The position numbers and the translations under genes are program-made. From positions 124,001-188,000 of the forward strand of contig NZ_FREV01000006.1 in assembly GCF_900143545.1 (NCBI RefSeq): 64,000 nucleotides of DNA, in the 5' to 3' direction. Under the pieces are notes generated by a model. That model saw only the letters and a list, made by a program, of their open reading frames with translations, was not told where the DNA came from and did not search any database. Below, piece by piece: positions 55,752 through 63,848 of the stretch. This DNA comes from Loktanella sp. Alg231-35 (GTDB lineage: Bacteria > Pseudomonadota > Alphaproteobacteria > Rhodobacterales > Rhodobacteraceae). Every line of letters starts with the position of its first letter. Within the stretch, counting starts at the first letter, position 1.

Positions 55752-57149
55752 ATGACCCAGAACCCCCCATCGCTCCGCCCTGACCTCGCGCCCTCAGCGA
55801 AAATCACTGATGCCCCGCGCGACGGCCAGCCAACCATTGGCATGGTCTCGCTTGGCTGTCCCAAAGCGCTGGTGGACAGTGAACGCATCCTCACCCGGCT
55901 CAGGGCCGAGGGCTATGCCATCTCTCCCGATTACGCAGGCGCTGAGGCGGTGATCGTGAACACTTGCGGGTTTTTGGACTCAGCCAAGGCGGAATCCCTC
56001 GATGCCATCGGTGAGGCGTTGCAGGAAAACGGCAAGGTTATCGTGACGGGCTGTCTGGGGGCTGAACCGGATTACATCCGGGAACATCACCCCCAAATCC
56101 TCGCCGTCACGGGCCCGCATCAATACGAACAGGTGCTGGACGCCGTGCACGCCAACGTGCCCCCAGCCCCCGACCCGTTCATCGACCTGCTTCCAGCGAG
56201 CGGGGTCAGCCTGACGCCGCGCCACTACAGCTATTTGAAAATCTCCGAGGGCTGTAACCACAAATGCAAGTTCTGCATCATCCCCGACATGCGCGGGCGG
56301 CTTGCTTCAAGGCCTGCCCATGCCGTGTTGCGCGAGGCGGAAAAGCTGGTGCAGGCGGGGGTCAAGGAACTGCTGGTGATATCTCAGGACACCTCTGCCT
56401 ACGGTCTCGATCGGAAATACGATGTGAACCCGTGGAAAGACCGCGAGGTGCGCAGCCACATCACCGACCTGACGCGCGAGCTGGGGCAATTGGGTGCTTG
56501 GGTGCGTCTGCACTACGTCTACCCCTACCCCCACGTGCGTGACCTGATCCCTATCATGGCGGACCCGACCAACGGCGTACTGCCTTATCTGGATATCCCT
56601 TTTCAGCATTCGCATCCCGACGTGCTGCGGCGCATGGCGCGGCCTGCGGCGGGCGCAAAGACCTTGGACGAGATTGCTGCATGGCGCGCGGAATGCCCTG
56701 ATGTCACCCTACGGTCGACGTTCATCGTGGGCTACCCGGGCGAGACTGAGGCCGAGTTCCAGCACCTGCTGGATTGGCTGGATGAAGCACAGTTGGACCG
56801 CGTGGGATGCTTTCAATACGAAAACGTGGCTGGGGCGCGGTCAAACGCCCTGCCCGACCATGTGGCATCCGAGGTCAAACAAGACCGTTGGGACCGGTTC
56901 ATGGCCAAAGCCCAAGAGATTTCAGCGGCGAAGCTGGCGGCCAAGGTGGGGCGGACCTTGGAGGTGATCGTGGACGACATTGACGACGACGGGATCGCGA
57001 CCTGCCGGACATGGGCGGATGCGCCAGAGATTGATGGGAATTTGTTTATTGATGAAGGGGTTGAGGGGTTGAGCGTTGGGGATGTTGTGACGGTCGAGGT
57101 TGAGGAAGCGGGGGAGTATGATTTGTGGGGGTCAATCGTTACGTTTTAG
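55752..57149 (+). CDS. rimO: Ribosomal protein S12 methylthiotransferase RimO
   Basis: 465 residues in the usual three domains. The N-terminal UPF0004 domain has [15 protein letters not shown] and TGCLGAE with the first cluster Cys. The radical SAM core has [17 protein letters not shown] near residue 170, and a TRAM domain ends the protein. It methylthiolates Asp 89 of S12. It diverges from the pentapeptide-repeat gene and converges on the SEFIR gene. Confidence 0.96.
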   Translation: MTQNPPSLRPDLAPSAKITDAPRDGQPTIGMVSLGCPKALVDSERILTRLRAEGYAISPDYAGAEAVIVNTCGFLDSAKAESLDAIGEALQENGKVIVTGCLGAEPDYIREHHPQILAVTGPHQYEQVLDAVHANVPPAPDPFIDLLPASGVSLTPRHYSYLKISEGCNHKCKFCIIPDMRGRLASRPAHAVLREAEKLVQAGVKELLVISQDTSAYGLDRKYDVNPWKDREVRSHITDLTRELGQLGAWVRLHYVYPYPHVRDLIPIMADPTNGVLPYLDIPFQHSHPDVLRRMARPAAGAKTLDEIAAWRAECPDVTLRSTFIVGYPGETEAEFQHLLDWLDEAQLDRVGCFQYENVAGARSNALPDHVASEVKQDRWDRFMAKAQEISAAKLAAKVGRTLEVIVDDIDDDGIATCRTWADAPEIDGNLFIDEGVEGLSVGDVVTVEVEEAGEYDLWGSIVTF

Positions 57150-57293
57150 CACAATTGTATCGTGATCATGCTCACCGATTTCGTCAACGTGCCTAAAGTA
57201 AATCCGACTTTTTCGTATGCCAGGATGCTCTATCGGCTTAACGGTCTTCTGATCATCGCAAATATGACCCGGAACCAGATAGAAAACCTTTGA
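57132..57293 (-). other. In-frame open extension past the SEFIR stop codon
   Basis: After the TAA of the SEFIR gene, the same minus-strand frame stays open for 53 codons to TGA. It begins SKVFYLVPGHICDDQ and has protein-like composition (ends near TIVLKRND). It has no start codon of its own near its beginning. It may be the ancestral C-terminus cut off by a stop mutation, or chance. It overlaps antisense the last bases of rimO. Confidence 0.3.
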
Positions 57294-58229
57294 TTAACGC
57301 ACGGCGGTCTTGAACCTTTCAAGATTGATGCTGGAAGCAGGCGGGGTCATCCTGTTCAATCTGGTGATACTCATCATCAAATCATTTTCGTCCATTTTAC
57401 TTTTTTGAGACAACTTTTTGAAAGTCTCATCCAATTCTGTACCGATATGGACGGTATATCCTGCTTCTTGTCCTTGAATAGGACCTTCAATTATTGAAAT
57501 ACGGAGTTCCTCATCAGAGTTATTGTCCCCAAATCTCTCACTCCAACCTTCAAATATTTTTAGTCCGGCATCAGGATTCGAAAAGCCAATGCCCAGATAC
57601 GGGATTTGGCCATTCTCTAAAAACTCACCTGTCACAAAGAAGGTCCCTCGCCATTTTGCCGAGTTCCATAGGTCTACATCTATGGCGCCACCAACATAGA
57701 TTGTTCCACCAGATTTGGCGTCGGGCGTGGGCAACTTACGCCGTGTCCCTAGGCGGGGTTTCTGGGCCTTTGGTTGGTTGGTAATCCTGCGGTAGATCTT
57801 CTCATATCCCTCCTCACCATCAATCAGATATCTTGTGAACGCCCGCAACGGAGTGGGAATAAAACGAGCGTCGTCCTCAGAAAAAATGGCGGGAATGAAA
57901 CCCTTCGTCTTCATATCGCTCTCATAGAGATGCTGCCTGAGAATTCCACCTTCCCATTTTGCACCCAGCCCGACACCATCAATTTCATCACCAAGAAGTC
58001 GATCATGATAGAGCTCGGATCCGATAACTACCACAAAATCCGCATCTCGAATTTGTCGCTCCATCCAAAGTGGCCAACCGTGCTCGGGTGACTCCTCGTA
58101 CTGATCTATGTTCGCATCAACGCCGTCCTCACGAAGACGGTTTGCAAAATCAAGAGCCCTGCCTTTGTGAATTTCAGTGTCGTGACTATAACTGATAAAG
58201 ACGCGCTCGGGAGCATTTGGCTTCGCCAT
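57294..58229 (-). CDS. SEFIR-domain protein with unrecognised C-terminal domain
   Basis: 311 residues from MAKPNAPER. The N-terminal 150 match a SEFIR domain, a TIR relative: VFISYSHDTEIHKGRALDFANRL, DANIDQYEESPEHGWPLWM, ADFVVVIGS, and PAIFSEDDARFIPTPLRAFT. A short basic linker follows at about 158-172. The last 140 residues (from TIYVGGAIDVDLWNSAKWRG) match nothing I know. SEFIR domains signal in immunity and occur as bacterial defence effectors. It is AT-richer than rimO. The start choice is supported because the upstream frame is repeat sequence. Confidence 0.72.
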   Translation of the reverse strand: MAKPNAPERVFISYSHDTEIHKGRALDFANRLREDGVDANIDQYEESPEHGWPLWMERQIRDADFVVVIGSELYHDRLLGDEIDGVGLGAKWEGGILRQHLYESDMKTKGFIPAIFSEDDARFIPTPLRAFTRYLIDGEEGYEKIYRRITNQPKAQKPRLGTRRKLPTPDAKSGGTIYVGGAIDVDLWNSAKWRGTFFVTGEFLENGQIPYLGIGFSNPDAGLKIFEGWSERFGDNNSDEELRISIIEGPIQGQEAGYTVHIGTELDETFKKLSQKSKMDENDLMMSITRLNRMTPPASSINLERFKTAVR

Positions 58230-58367
58230 TCTTGATCCTTGTAGGAAGTTTCGGACGTCTAGCCGACACTGCATACAATCGCAAGGCGAACTCCCCTTAC
58301 CATTTTTGAAACAAAGCGTAGCTGTTATGGCCGAATAGCCATCGGGTTGAAACCCAAGCGCATCAAC

Positions 58368-58422
58368 GGTGGGTTTCACCCACCCTACCGTCCACCTGCC
58401 GTAAGGTGGATCATGATCCACC
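58368..58422. repeat. REP-like pair of palindromes upstream of the SEFIR gene
   Basis: GGTGGGT-TTC-ACCCACC (58368-58384) and the perfect 18-bp dyad made of GGTGGATCA and its complement (58405-58422), preceded by GTAA. Both belong to the family seen at 42772 and 54131. The pair ends at the YigZ stop codon, between it and the SEFIR start. Confidence 0.75.
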
Positions 58423-58423
58423 C

Positions 58424-58771
58424 CTACCGATCATCCAAATAAACCCGCACTGCGTCCTGCACCCGCCGGAACCGGTCTCCACCTAGCTTCACACCACCAA
58501 ACCAGCGGGTCACCACAACGATGTGGCCCTCTAGCCCTTCCCGCTCCAGCATCCGCAGGATCACCATGCCAGCCCCGCTTTCGCCGTCGTCGTTCTTCAA
58601 CGGCCCATCCGGCAGCAGTACGGCCCATGTGTTATGCGTGGCTTTTGCGAATTTCTTACGGCGGCACAGCGTTTTCACAAACGCCTTCGCCTCCTCCGCT
58701 GACCCCACGGGGCCACCGGCCACCGCGTATTTGGAGCCGCGGTCGCTCAGCACATTTTCGATGACTTTCAG
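58424..58771 (-). CDS. YigZ/IMPACT family protein, probably CTG start
   Basis: 115 residues if begun at the CTG at 58771, which gives MKVIENVLSDRGSKYAVAGG, the usual N-terminus. The IMPACT signature DDGESGAGMVILRMLE and TRWFGGVKLGGDR follow. The only standard start in frame, GTG at 58753, has no ribosome binding site; the CTG has AAGGG 9 nt upstream. A TAA lies 12 nt before that. Only the first IMPACT domain is present; YigZ proteins of other phyla have a second domain. Related proteins act in translation control. Confidence 0.78.
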   Translation of the reverse strand: MKVIENVLSDRGSKYAVAGGPVGSAEEAKAFVKTLCRRKKFAKATHNTWAVLLPDGPLKNDDGESGAGMVILRMLEREGLEGHIVVVTRWFGGVKLGGDRFRRVQDAVRVYLDDR

Positions 58772-58783
58772 TGTCTTGAACCC

Positions 58784-59020
58784 TTACGACGTGACCTCGC
58801 GCGCCGCGCCATGCCCCGAACAGCCCATGCCGCCGGGCAGGCTTTGCGCTGGTGTCGCATCACCGGGGATCATGGCGCAGGCACCGGCCCCCGCGTCCCA
58901 TTCCATGCCCACCGGGCAGCTTTGCGCCTGTGCAAGGGGCTCTGCGGGTGCGGGCGCTGTTGTTTCCTGCGCCTGTGCGGCGACGGGCAACAGGATCAGG
59001 GCAAGGGCTGTGAGACGCAT
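58784..59020 (-). CDS. Small secreted Ala/Pro-rich protein, function unknown
   Basis: 78 residues with a signal peptide (MRLTALALILLPVAAQA, cut near AQA|QET). The mature peptide is rich in Ala, Pro and Gly, with three Cys in CPVGMEWD, ACAMIPG and GCSGHGAA. GGAGGACCTT precedes the ATG. It ends 13 bp before the YigZ start, so it could be the first gene of that transcript. No family recognised. Confidence 0.6.
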   Translation of the reverse strand: MRLTALALILLPVAAQAQETTAPAPAEPLAQAQSCPVGMEWDAGAGACAMIPGDATPAQSLPGGMGCSGHGAAREVTS

Positions 59021-59167
59021 AAGGTCCTCCTGCGATCTATGTCTGCGGGCAGGATAGCCGCAAATCCCAATATCTCAAAGCGCCGGATGCGAGGCATCTT
59101 GACCCATATCAAAGCCGTGCCGTGCGCTTTCTGTTAGCACATCACCGACAATGCACAGGAGAGCGAG

Positions 59168-60037
59168 ATGAAAGACGCAGCCGTCGCCGAGAAACCCAAA
59201 GCCCCCCTCAGGACGCGCAGACCCGCTGCTTTGGCGAAAATGGCCCGCCGCCCGTATGAGGCCGAAAAAGCCGAATTGCAGGCAGAGCTGCTCAAGGTGC
59301 AGCTTTGGGCGCAGGAAACCGGCCAGCGCTTTGTATTGCTGTTTGAAGGGCGCGATGCGGCAGGTAAGGGCGGGACAATCAAACGGTTCACCGAACACCT
59401 AAACCCCCGGACCGCTCGGGTTGTTGCCCTGAACAAACCCACCGATGAAGAGCGCGGTCAGTGGTATTTTCAGCGTTATATCAACCATTTACCCACATCA
59501 GGCGAAATGGTGTTGTATGACCGCAGCTGGTACAACCGCGCAGGCGTGGAACGTGTGATGGGCTTTTGCAAGCCTGAGGAATACCTCGAATTCATGCGCC
59601 AAACACCTGAATTGGAACGGATGCTGACGCGCTCTGGCATTCGCCTATATAAGTATTGGTTTTCGGTCACGCAGGACGAACAAAAGCGCCGCTTTGCCAG
59701 CCGTGCCACCGATCCGCTCAAGCAATGGAAGCTGTCCCCCATCGACAAGGCGAGCCTTGATAAATGGGACGACTACACCGAAGCCAAAGAAGCGATGTTC
59801 TTTTACACCGATACGGCTGACGCGCCTTGGACAGTGGTGAAATCCAACGACAAGAAACGCGCGCGCCTCAATTGCATGCGCCATTTCCTGTCCACATTGG
59901 ATTATCCAGGCAAGGATCACACGATAGCGCAGTCACCCCAGCCTCAGATCGTGGGCAGCGCCCAGAAAATCGTGCATCGGGCTGATCATATTCTAGGCAC
60001 AGCGCTCCACCCCGAAACCCGCCATGTGAAGGCATAA
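59168..60037 (+). CDS. ppk2: Polyphosphate kinase 2 (PPK2)
   Basis: 289 residues of the one-domain PPK2 type. Walker A is EGRDAAGKGG near residue 60. The lid and Walker B lie in YDRSWYNRAGVERVMGF near 117. It uses polyphosphate to phosphorylate nucleotides, or the reverse. A strong hairpin follows the stop. The group (class I, II or III) cannot be settled without alignment. Confidence 0.93.
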   Translation: MKDAAVAEKPKAPLRTRRPAALAKMARRPYEAEKAELQAELLKVQLWAQETGQRFVLLFEGRDAAGKGGTIKRFTEHLNPRTARVVALNKPTDEERGQWYFQRYINHLPTSGEMVLYDRSWYNRAGVERVMGFCKPEEYLEFMRQTPELERMLTRSGIRLYKYWFSVTQDEQKRRFASRATDPLKQWKLSPIDKASLDKWDDYTEAKEAMFFYTDTADAPWTVVKSNDKKRARLNCMRHFLSTLDYPGKDHTIAQSPQPQIVGSAQKIVHRADHILGTALHPETRHVKA

Positions 60038-60038
60038 A

Positions 60039-60069
60039 AAAGGGCGCTGGAGAGAAAACAGCGCCCTTT
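60039..60069. terminator. Bidirectional terminator between ppk2 and the DUF6455 gene
   Basis: Perfect 11-bp stem AAAGGGCGCTG with CAGCGCCCTTT and a 9-nt A-rich loop, between two convergent stop codons. T runs lie on both sides of the stem, so it can serve both strands. Confidence 0.85.
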
Positions 60070-60091
60070 CCATGCAGAGATCGTACGCTTC

Positions 60092-60346
60092 TCAGGTGCT
60101 GCGCAGCTCTGCGAAAGTATCATGGTTAACGCAATAGGCCGGAGCCTGATCAAGCTGCGGTCGTTGCCCAAGCAGTTTGTCACATTCGTCCACCTGCGCG
60201 CATCCACGGCAGCCTGTGATCATATCGGCATATGTGGTGATATCGATCTTGTCTTCGTCCAACGCAGTGGACAGATCGACGTCGCAGGCCTCTGCCATTT
60301 TGATGACCCGCCAGAAATGCGCGCGAGCGTCGCCCAAGGTTTGCAT
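60092..60346 (-). CDS. DUF6455 family protein
   Basis: 84 residues from MQTLGDARAHFWRV. The Cys-rich part CRGCAQVDECDKLLGQ and YCVN match the DUF6455 pattern common in Rhodobacteraceae; four Cys could bind metal or an iron-sulfur cluster. The longer frame to 60394 is not family-like. Function unknown. GGAGG-type site (GGAGGATCAATC) precedes the start. Confidence 0.78.
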   Translation of the reverse strand: MQTLGDARAHFWRVIKMAEACDVDLSTALDEDKIDITTYADMITGCRGCAQVDECDKLLGQRPQLDQAPAYCVNHDTFAELRST

Positions 60347-60485
60347 GATTGATCCTCCGATTGCGGTTGATAGGAGGCTAGCACCCCGCCGCAATCGACA
60401 CCTTGCGCCAGATCAAACTTGTAGGACGACCAAACCCCATAGCGATGCCCTGCATCGGCGCCGCTGGAAGTGGTTCAGGCGTGAT

Positions 60486-60845
60486 CTACCAGATCAAACC
60501 AACAATCACACAGACCCACGCCACGCCCACGCCAATCGCCGTGACGGCGACCGCTGCTGATCCGCAGTCCTTGGCCTGCTTGGCCGCATCCCGCTGTTCG
60601 GTGCCAATATCATCGACCACCCGCTCTATCGCGGTGTTCATGCATTCCGCCGCCAACACGATGATGCCACCCATCAACACCATGCCCCGTTCGCCCGCCG
60701 ATAGCGGCAACACAAAGGCGAGCACGGCAAACACGACATTGATCACGATCCATTGCATCAGCGACCCTTCGGTGCGGTAGACGTGGACGACCCCCTCCCA
60801 AGACCAGATCGCGCGCTGACGCACACGCATAATTTGCTGCCACAT
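60486..60845 (-). CDS. dgkA: Diacylglycerol kinase
   Basis: 119 residues, the size of the small membrane DgkA. Three membrane segments are seen, plus the catalytic and metal-binding region ECMNTAIERVVDDIG with Glu and Asn, and the AKDCGSAAV motif. It phosphorylates diacylglycerol to phosphatidate for membrane lipid recycling. The 31-residue upstream extension is rejected. Confidence 0.93.
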   Translation of the reverse strand: MWQQIMRVRQRAIWSWEGVVHVYRTEGSLMQWIVINVVFAVLAFVLPLSAGERGMVLMGGIIVLAAECMNTAIERVVDDIGTEQRDAAKQAKDCGSAAVAVTAIGVGVAWVCVIVGLIW

Positions 60846-60991
60846 TTGCTTGTCCTTCACTGGGTCTGGGTTGTCCAAGCAAGATCCTGAGCGATCCGGC
60901 CAGCACTGCCAAGTCTTCGTGATGACCCGACGAAACATTTGACCGGGGTTGTGACTTGCCTACCATCTGTTCGACTAACGAGGAAAAGCCG

Positions 60992-61630
60992 ATGTATCCG
61001 ACCTATGCCCGCTCTGAACGCATTGCTGATGGCACCATGCATGCCGTGGGGGTGATCGGCGCCTTGAGCGGGGCCATCGTCTTGATCGTTTGGAGTTCGG
61101 GGAACACTTCGCCTGGCCAGATCGCCGCAATTTGCATCTATGGGGCCACTTTGATCGCCACATTCGTGGCCTCGGCCTTTTATCACATGACACCTTGGGA
61201 GCGGATCAGACCCATCCTGCGCCGCTTTGATCATGCGGCCATCTACCTCAAGATTGCGGGCACTTACACGCCGCTTGTGGTGATGATCGGCAGCGGCTTT
61301 GCCTATCTGGTGTTGGGCATCGTCTGGGCGCTCGCGGTGGTGGGCATGACCCTCAAACTGTTTTTCTGGCGCACGCCCGGCCGCTTTGGCCCGGCGCTTT
61401 ATCTGATCATGGGCTGGCTCAGCCTTGCGCTGATCTGGTCGCTTTGGCCAATTGTGCCTGTGTCAGCAATGCTCCTGATAGCTGCGGGTGGCCTGCTTTA
61501 TACGGCAGGTGTGCCGTTCTATGCCTCTGAGACAATGAAATACTCCATCGCGATCTGGCATGGGTTCGTCGTTGCAGCCTCGGCCTGTTTCTTTGCAGCG
61601 ATTGCAATATCTTCGATGGCTTTGGCTTAA
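60992..61630 (+). CDS. Hemolysin III family membrane protein (YqfA-like)
   Basis: 212 residues from MYPTYARSERIADG, with GAGGAAA upstream. Seven hydrophobic segments, the first with ADGTMHAVGVIGAL and the later AFYHMTPWE and IWHGFVVAAS, carry the His and Asp/Ser ligands of the PAQR/hemolysin III group. These proteins sit in the inner membrane and may be lipid hydrolases. Its stop overlaps that of the convergent GFA gene. Confidence 0.9.
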   Translation: MYPTYARSERIADGTMHAVGVIGALSGAIVLIVWSSGNTSPGQIAAICIYGATLIATFVASAFYHMTPWERIRPILRRFDHAAIYLKIAGTYTPLVVMIGSGFAYLVLGIVWALAVVGMTLKLFFWRTPGRFGPALYLIMGWLSLALIWSLWPIVPVSAMLLIAAGGLLYTAGVPFYASETMKYSIAIWHGFVVAASACFFAAIAISSMALA

Positions 61631-61980
61631 TCCAGAAACGTCCACGTATCTGCCCCATCAAAGTGGCGCACCGGGATTGCCGCAACCACCTCTGGATCAG
61701 CAAGCCGCAAATTCACGGCCATGTAGGCGTCCGGCCCATCCGGTTTCAGGTTTTCCCAATGGGTCGTGCATCCACAGGTGCGGCAACGATGAAAGGCAAG
61801 TGATTTTTCGCCGTAAGCATAGCTATCTGTGGCGCCCGTGATGTCGATCTTGGAAATCTTGGCGTAAATCCAGAGCGCGCCCAAACGACGGCAGACGGAG
61901 CAGTTGCAGGACGTTGTCTTGGACGGCGTATGATCGAAGCGGTAGCGGATGGCACCGCAGTGGCAGGTCCCTGTGATCAT
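61627..61980 (-). CDS. GFA family protein (CENP-V/GFA zinc domain)
   Basis: 117 residues. The zinc Cys pattern of GFA domains is clear: TCHCGAIRY at the start, SCNCSVCRRLG near 25 and RCRTCGCTTHW near 68. The family was named for formaldehyde-glutathione binding but most members have no proven reaction. It lies 3 bp downstream of an M48 lipoprotein gene on the same strand. Confidence 0.9.
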   Translation of the reverse strand: MITGTCHCGAIRYRFDHTPSKTTSCNCSVCRRLGALWIYAKISKIDITGATDSYAYGEKSLAFHRCRTCGCTTHWENLKPDGPDAYMAVNLRLADPEVVAAIPVRHFDGADTWTFLD

Positions 61981-61983
61981 CGC

Positions 61984-62694
61984 CTAAAGCCCCGCCGCCA
62001 CGCGCTGCACCGTGCGCAGCCGGTCCGCGTTTGCCGGATGGGTGCCAAGAAAACGGTCACCCGGATCAGGAATGCGGAAAAAGAACTGTGCGCCGCGCAA
62101 GGGATCAAATCCAGCGGCGGCGGCAATGCGTGTACCTGTGGCATCGGCCTCCAGCTCAAAGTCCTTGGAATATCTACGTGCGCCGACGCTGGCCCCCAGC
62201 CGGGCTGCATTGTCGATAGCGGCCTGATCGGTCGCGCCCAGGGCCCCCGCCAATGTGCCCACTAAAACGGCACCTAAAGTCGCGTTCTGCCGCTGGCGAC
62301 CGATGTGCCCCTCAATATGATGTGCGGCTTCATGGGCGATGACAAAGGCGATTTCGTCACGATTGCGCGCCTCGGCGATCAGCGGAATGGTAAAGGCAAT
62401 GATCGGCCGCCCGTTGGGGTCAAGCGTTTGATAGGCGTTCACTGGCTGGTTGGGGCGATTGTCCACGATAATGCGAAAGTTGCAGTTCTGCTGCGGTGCG
62501 CGGCGGCGGCAGAGGCTTTCGGCAACGGGCGTGACCCGGGCAACGGCTATGGTGAAGTTGTCGAGGGCCTGACCGCGTGACAGACGCTGGGTGACAACGG
62601 CAGGCTCTAGCGGGGCGATCTGCGGGCCGGTACCCACCGGCGCTGTCGCACAGGCCGCGAGCCCCAACAACAATCCCAATACGCGTAGACGCAT
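61984..62694 (-). CDS. M48 family lipoprotein metallopeptidase (first of tandem pair)
   Basis: 236 residues. A lipoprotein signal with lipobox LAAC is followed by an M48 peptidase domain. The zinc site HEAAHHIEGH lies near residue 130 and the third ligand in FELEADATG near 185; the C-terminal GTHPANADR also matches the family. It would act in the periplasm on damaged or outer-membrane proteins. A second, similar gene lies 105 bp upstream on the same strand. Confidence 0.9.
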   Translation of the reverse strand: MRLRVLGLLLGLAACATAPVGTGPQIAPLEPAVVTQRLSRGQALDNFTIAVARVTPVAESLCRRRAPQQNCNFRIIVDNRPNQPVNAYQTLDPNGRPIIAFTIPLIAEARNRDEIAFVIAHEAAHHIEGHIGRQRQNATLGAVLVGTLAGALGATDQAAIDNAARLGASVGARRYSKDFELEADATGTRIAAAAGFDPLRGAQFFFRIPDPGDRFLGTHPANADRLRTVQRVAAGL

Positions 62695-62799
62695 GACGTC
62701 ACCCCCCTTACTTGTCCATGTCTTAGCAAACGTAATGCAAAGCGCAGATCACAAGTATCACAAAACGATGCATGGTCGATGGTGGGACGGCTTTTGGCG

Positions 62800-63447
62800 T
62801 CAACCAGCAATCTCATTGCGCACCACGCGCAACCGATCTGCCAATGCCGGATGGCTGATCGAGGCGCCCGGATTGAGATCATCCAACCTTTGTAGAATGC
62901 GCACACCGTTAAGCGGATCAAACCCCGCCACAGCGGCAATCTGAGCACCCAAGGCGTCCGCCTCCAACTCAAATCTATTCAGCTGTGCGTGGGCGCGGAT
63001 AATGCCTGCTTCAGTTGGCACATTCATCACTCCAAGAGAGCCGGCAGCCGGGTCCTCACCGCTCTGTGATGCGATCTGCCGCAGCCGTGGTAGATGATCC
63101 TGAATATGGTGCGCGGCCTCATGCGCAAGTACGAAAGCCAACTCGTCTAGGTGGCGCGCCCGAGCCACCATCGCTGCCGTTACAGTTAGCACCGGGCGGC
63201 CGTCCCGACCAACCGATTGACCGGCATCAGCGGCAAGGTTGGGCTGCTCATCAAGCACAATCCGAAAGTCACAGTGCCGCGCAGGCGCACGCGCCTCGCA
63301 TAAGGCCTCGGCGACAGGCTCCACCCGGCTGGCGGCTTGCCAAAAATGCAAATGCCCCAGCTGAGTGGTCTCAACAGCGGCAGGCGACGGGCCAACATGG
63401 CCACAGCCGACCAAAGCCGCCAAAATCGTTAACATCACAAAACGCAT
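62800..63447 (-). CDS. M48 family lipoprotein metallopeptidase (second of tandem pair)
   Basis: 215 residues with lipobox LVGC. Zinc ligands are seen in HEAAHHIQDH near residue 118 and FELEADALG near 165, and SHPALADR near the end. It is a paralog of the neighbouring M48 lipoprotein, including the shared ARxxxHCDFRIV-type segment before the peptidase core. It has kept the active site, so both copies are probably active. The duplication suggests different partners or levels. Confidence 0.88.
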   Translation of the reverse strand: MRFVMLTILAALVGCGHVGPSPAAVETTQLGHLHFWQAASRVEPVAEALCEARAPARHCDFRIVLDEQPNLAADAGQSVGRDGRPVLTVTAAMVARARHLDELAFVLAHEAAHHIQDHLPRLRQIASQSGEDPAAGSLGVMNVPTEAGIIRAHAQLNRFELEADALGAQIAAVAGFDPLNGVRILQRLDDLNPGASISHPALADRLRVVRNEIAG

Positions 63448-63550
63448 TACTCATTCCAAAAGGTTACCAACTTACTAACAGCTATCACCGCCGGTTGATT
63501 AAAATCGATCAAAAATTGCACTTAAGATTAACGCTCGCTAGGCTGCAAAT

Positions 63551-63784
63551 ATGTTTACCATCGAACACGAATATGACGCGACCGTTGTGACCTTGATTGA
63601 CGAAGGCACGGCGCCGCTCAAAGAGGATGTGATCATCAATGCCTTTGATGATTGCGTTACTGTCACGCAGGTCGATCCCCGCAGCGATGAAGTGGTGCAC
63701 ATCACCCTTTCGCTGACGCAACTGCGCGACCTTGAAGCCGCATTGGACCTGCCCGAGGGCATCTATCAGTTGCGCAAGACCTGA
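63551..63784 (+). CDS. Small acidic protein, function unknown
   Basis: 77 residues, acidic, with predicted alternating beta strands (TIEHEYDATVVTLIDEG) and a final helix (LTQLRDLEAALDLPEG). It has no signal peptide or membrane segment, and no family I recognise. It is divergent from the M48 gene and 64 bp upstream of the HDAC-like gene. Confidence 0.6.
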   Translation: MFTIEHEYDATVVTLIDEGTAPLKEDVIINAFDDCVTVTQVDPRSDEVVHITLSLTQLRDLEAALDLPEGIYQLRKT

Positions 63785-63848
63785 GCATGGCGATCATTGT
63801 CGGAGCCTCCGGTAGAGACATTTTTGAACAAAATAAGAAAGAATCGGC

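Noticed and set aside
58230-58421. Longer start for the SEFIR protein
   Set aside because: The upstream frame is made of REP-like repeat sequence and has no domain match.
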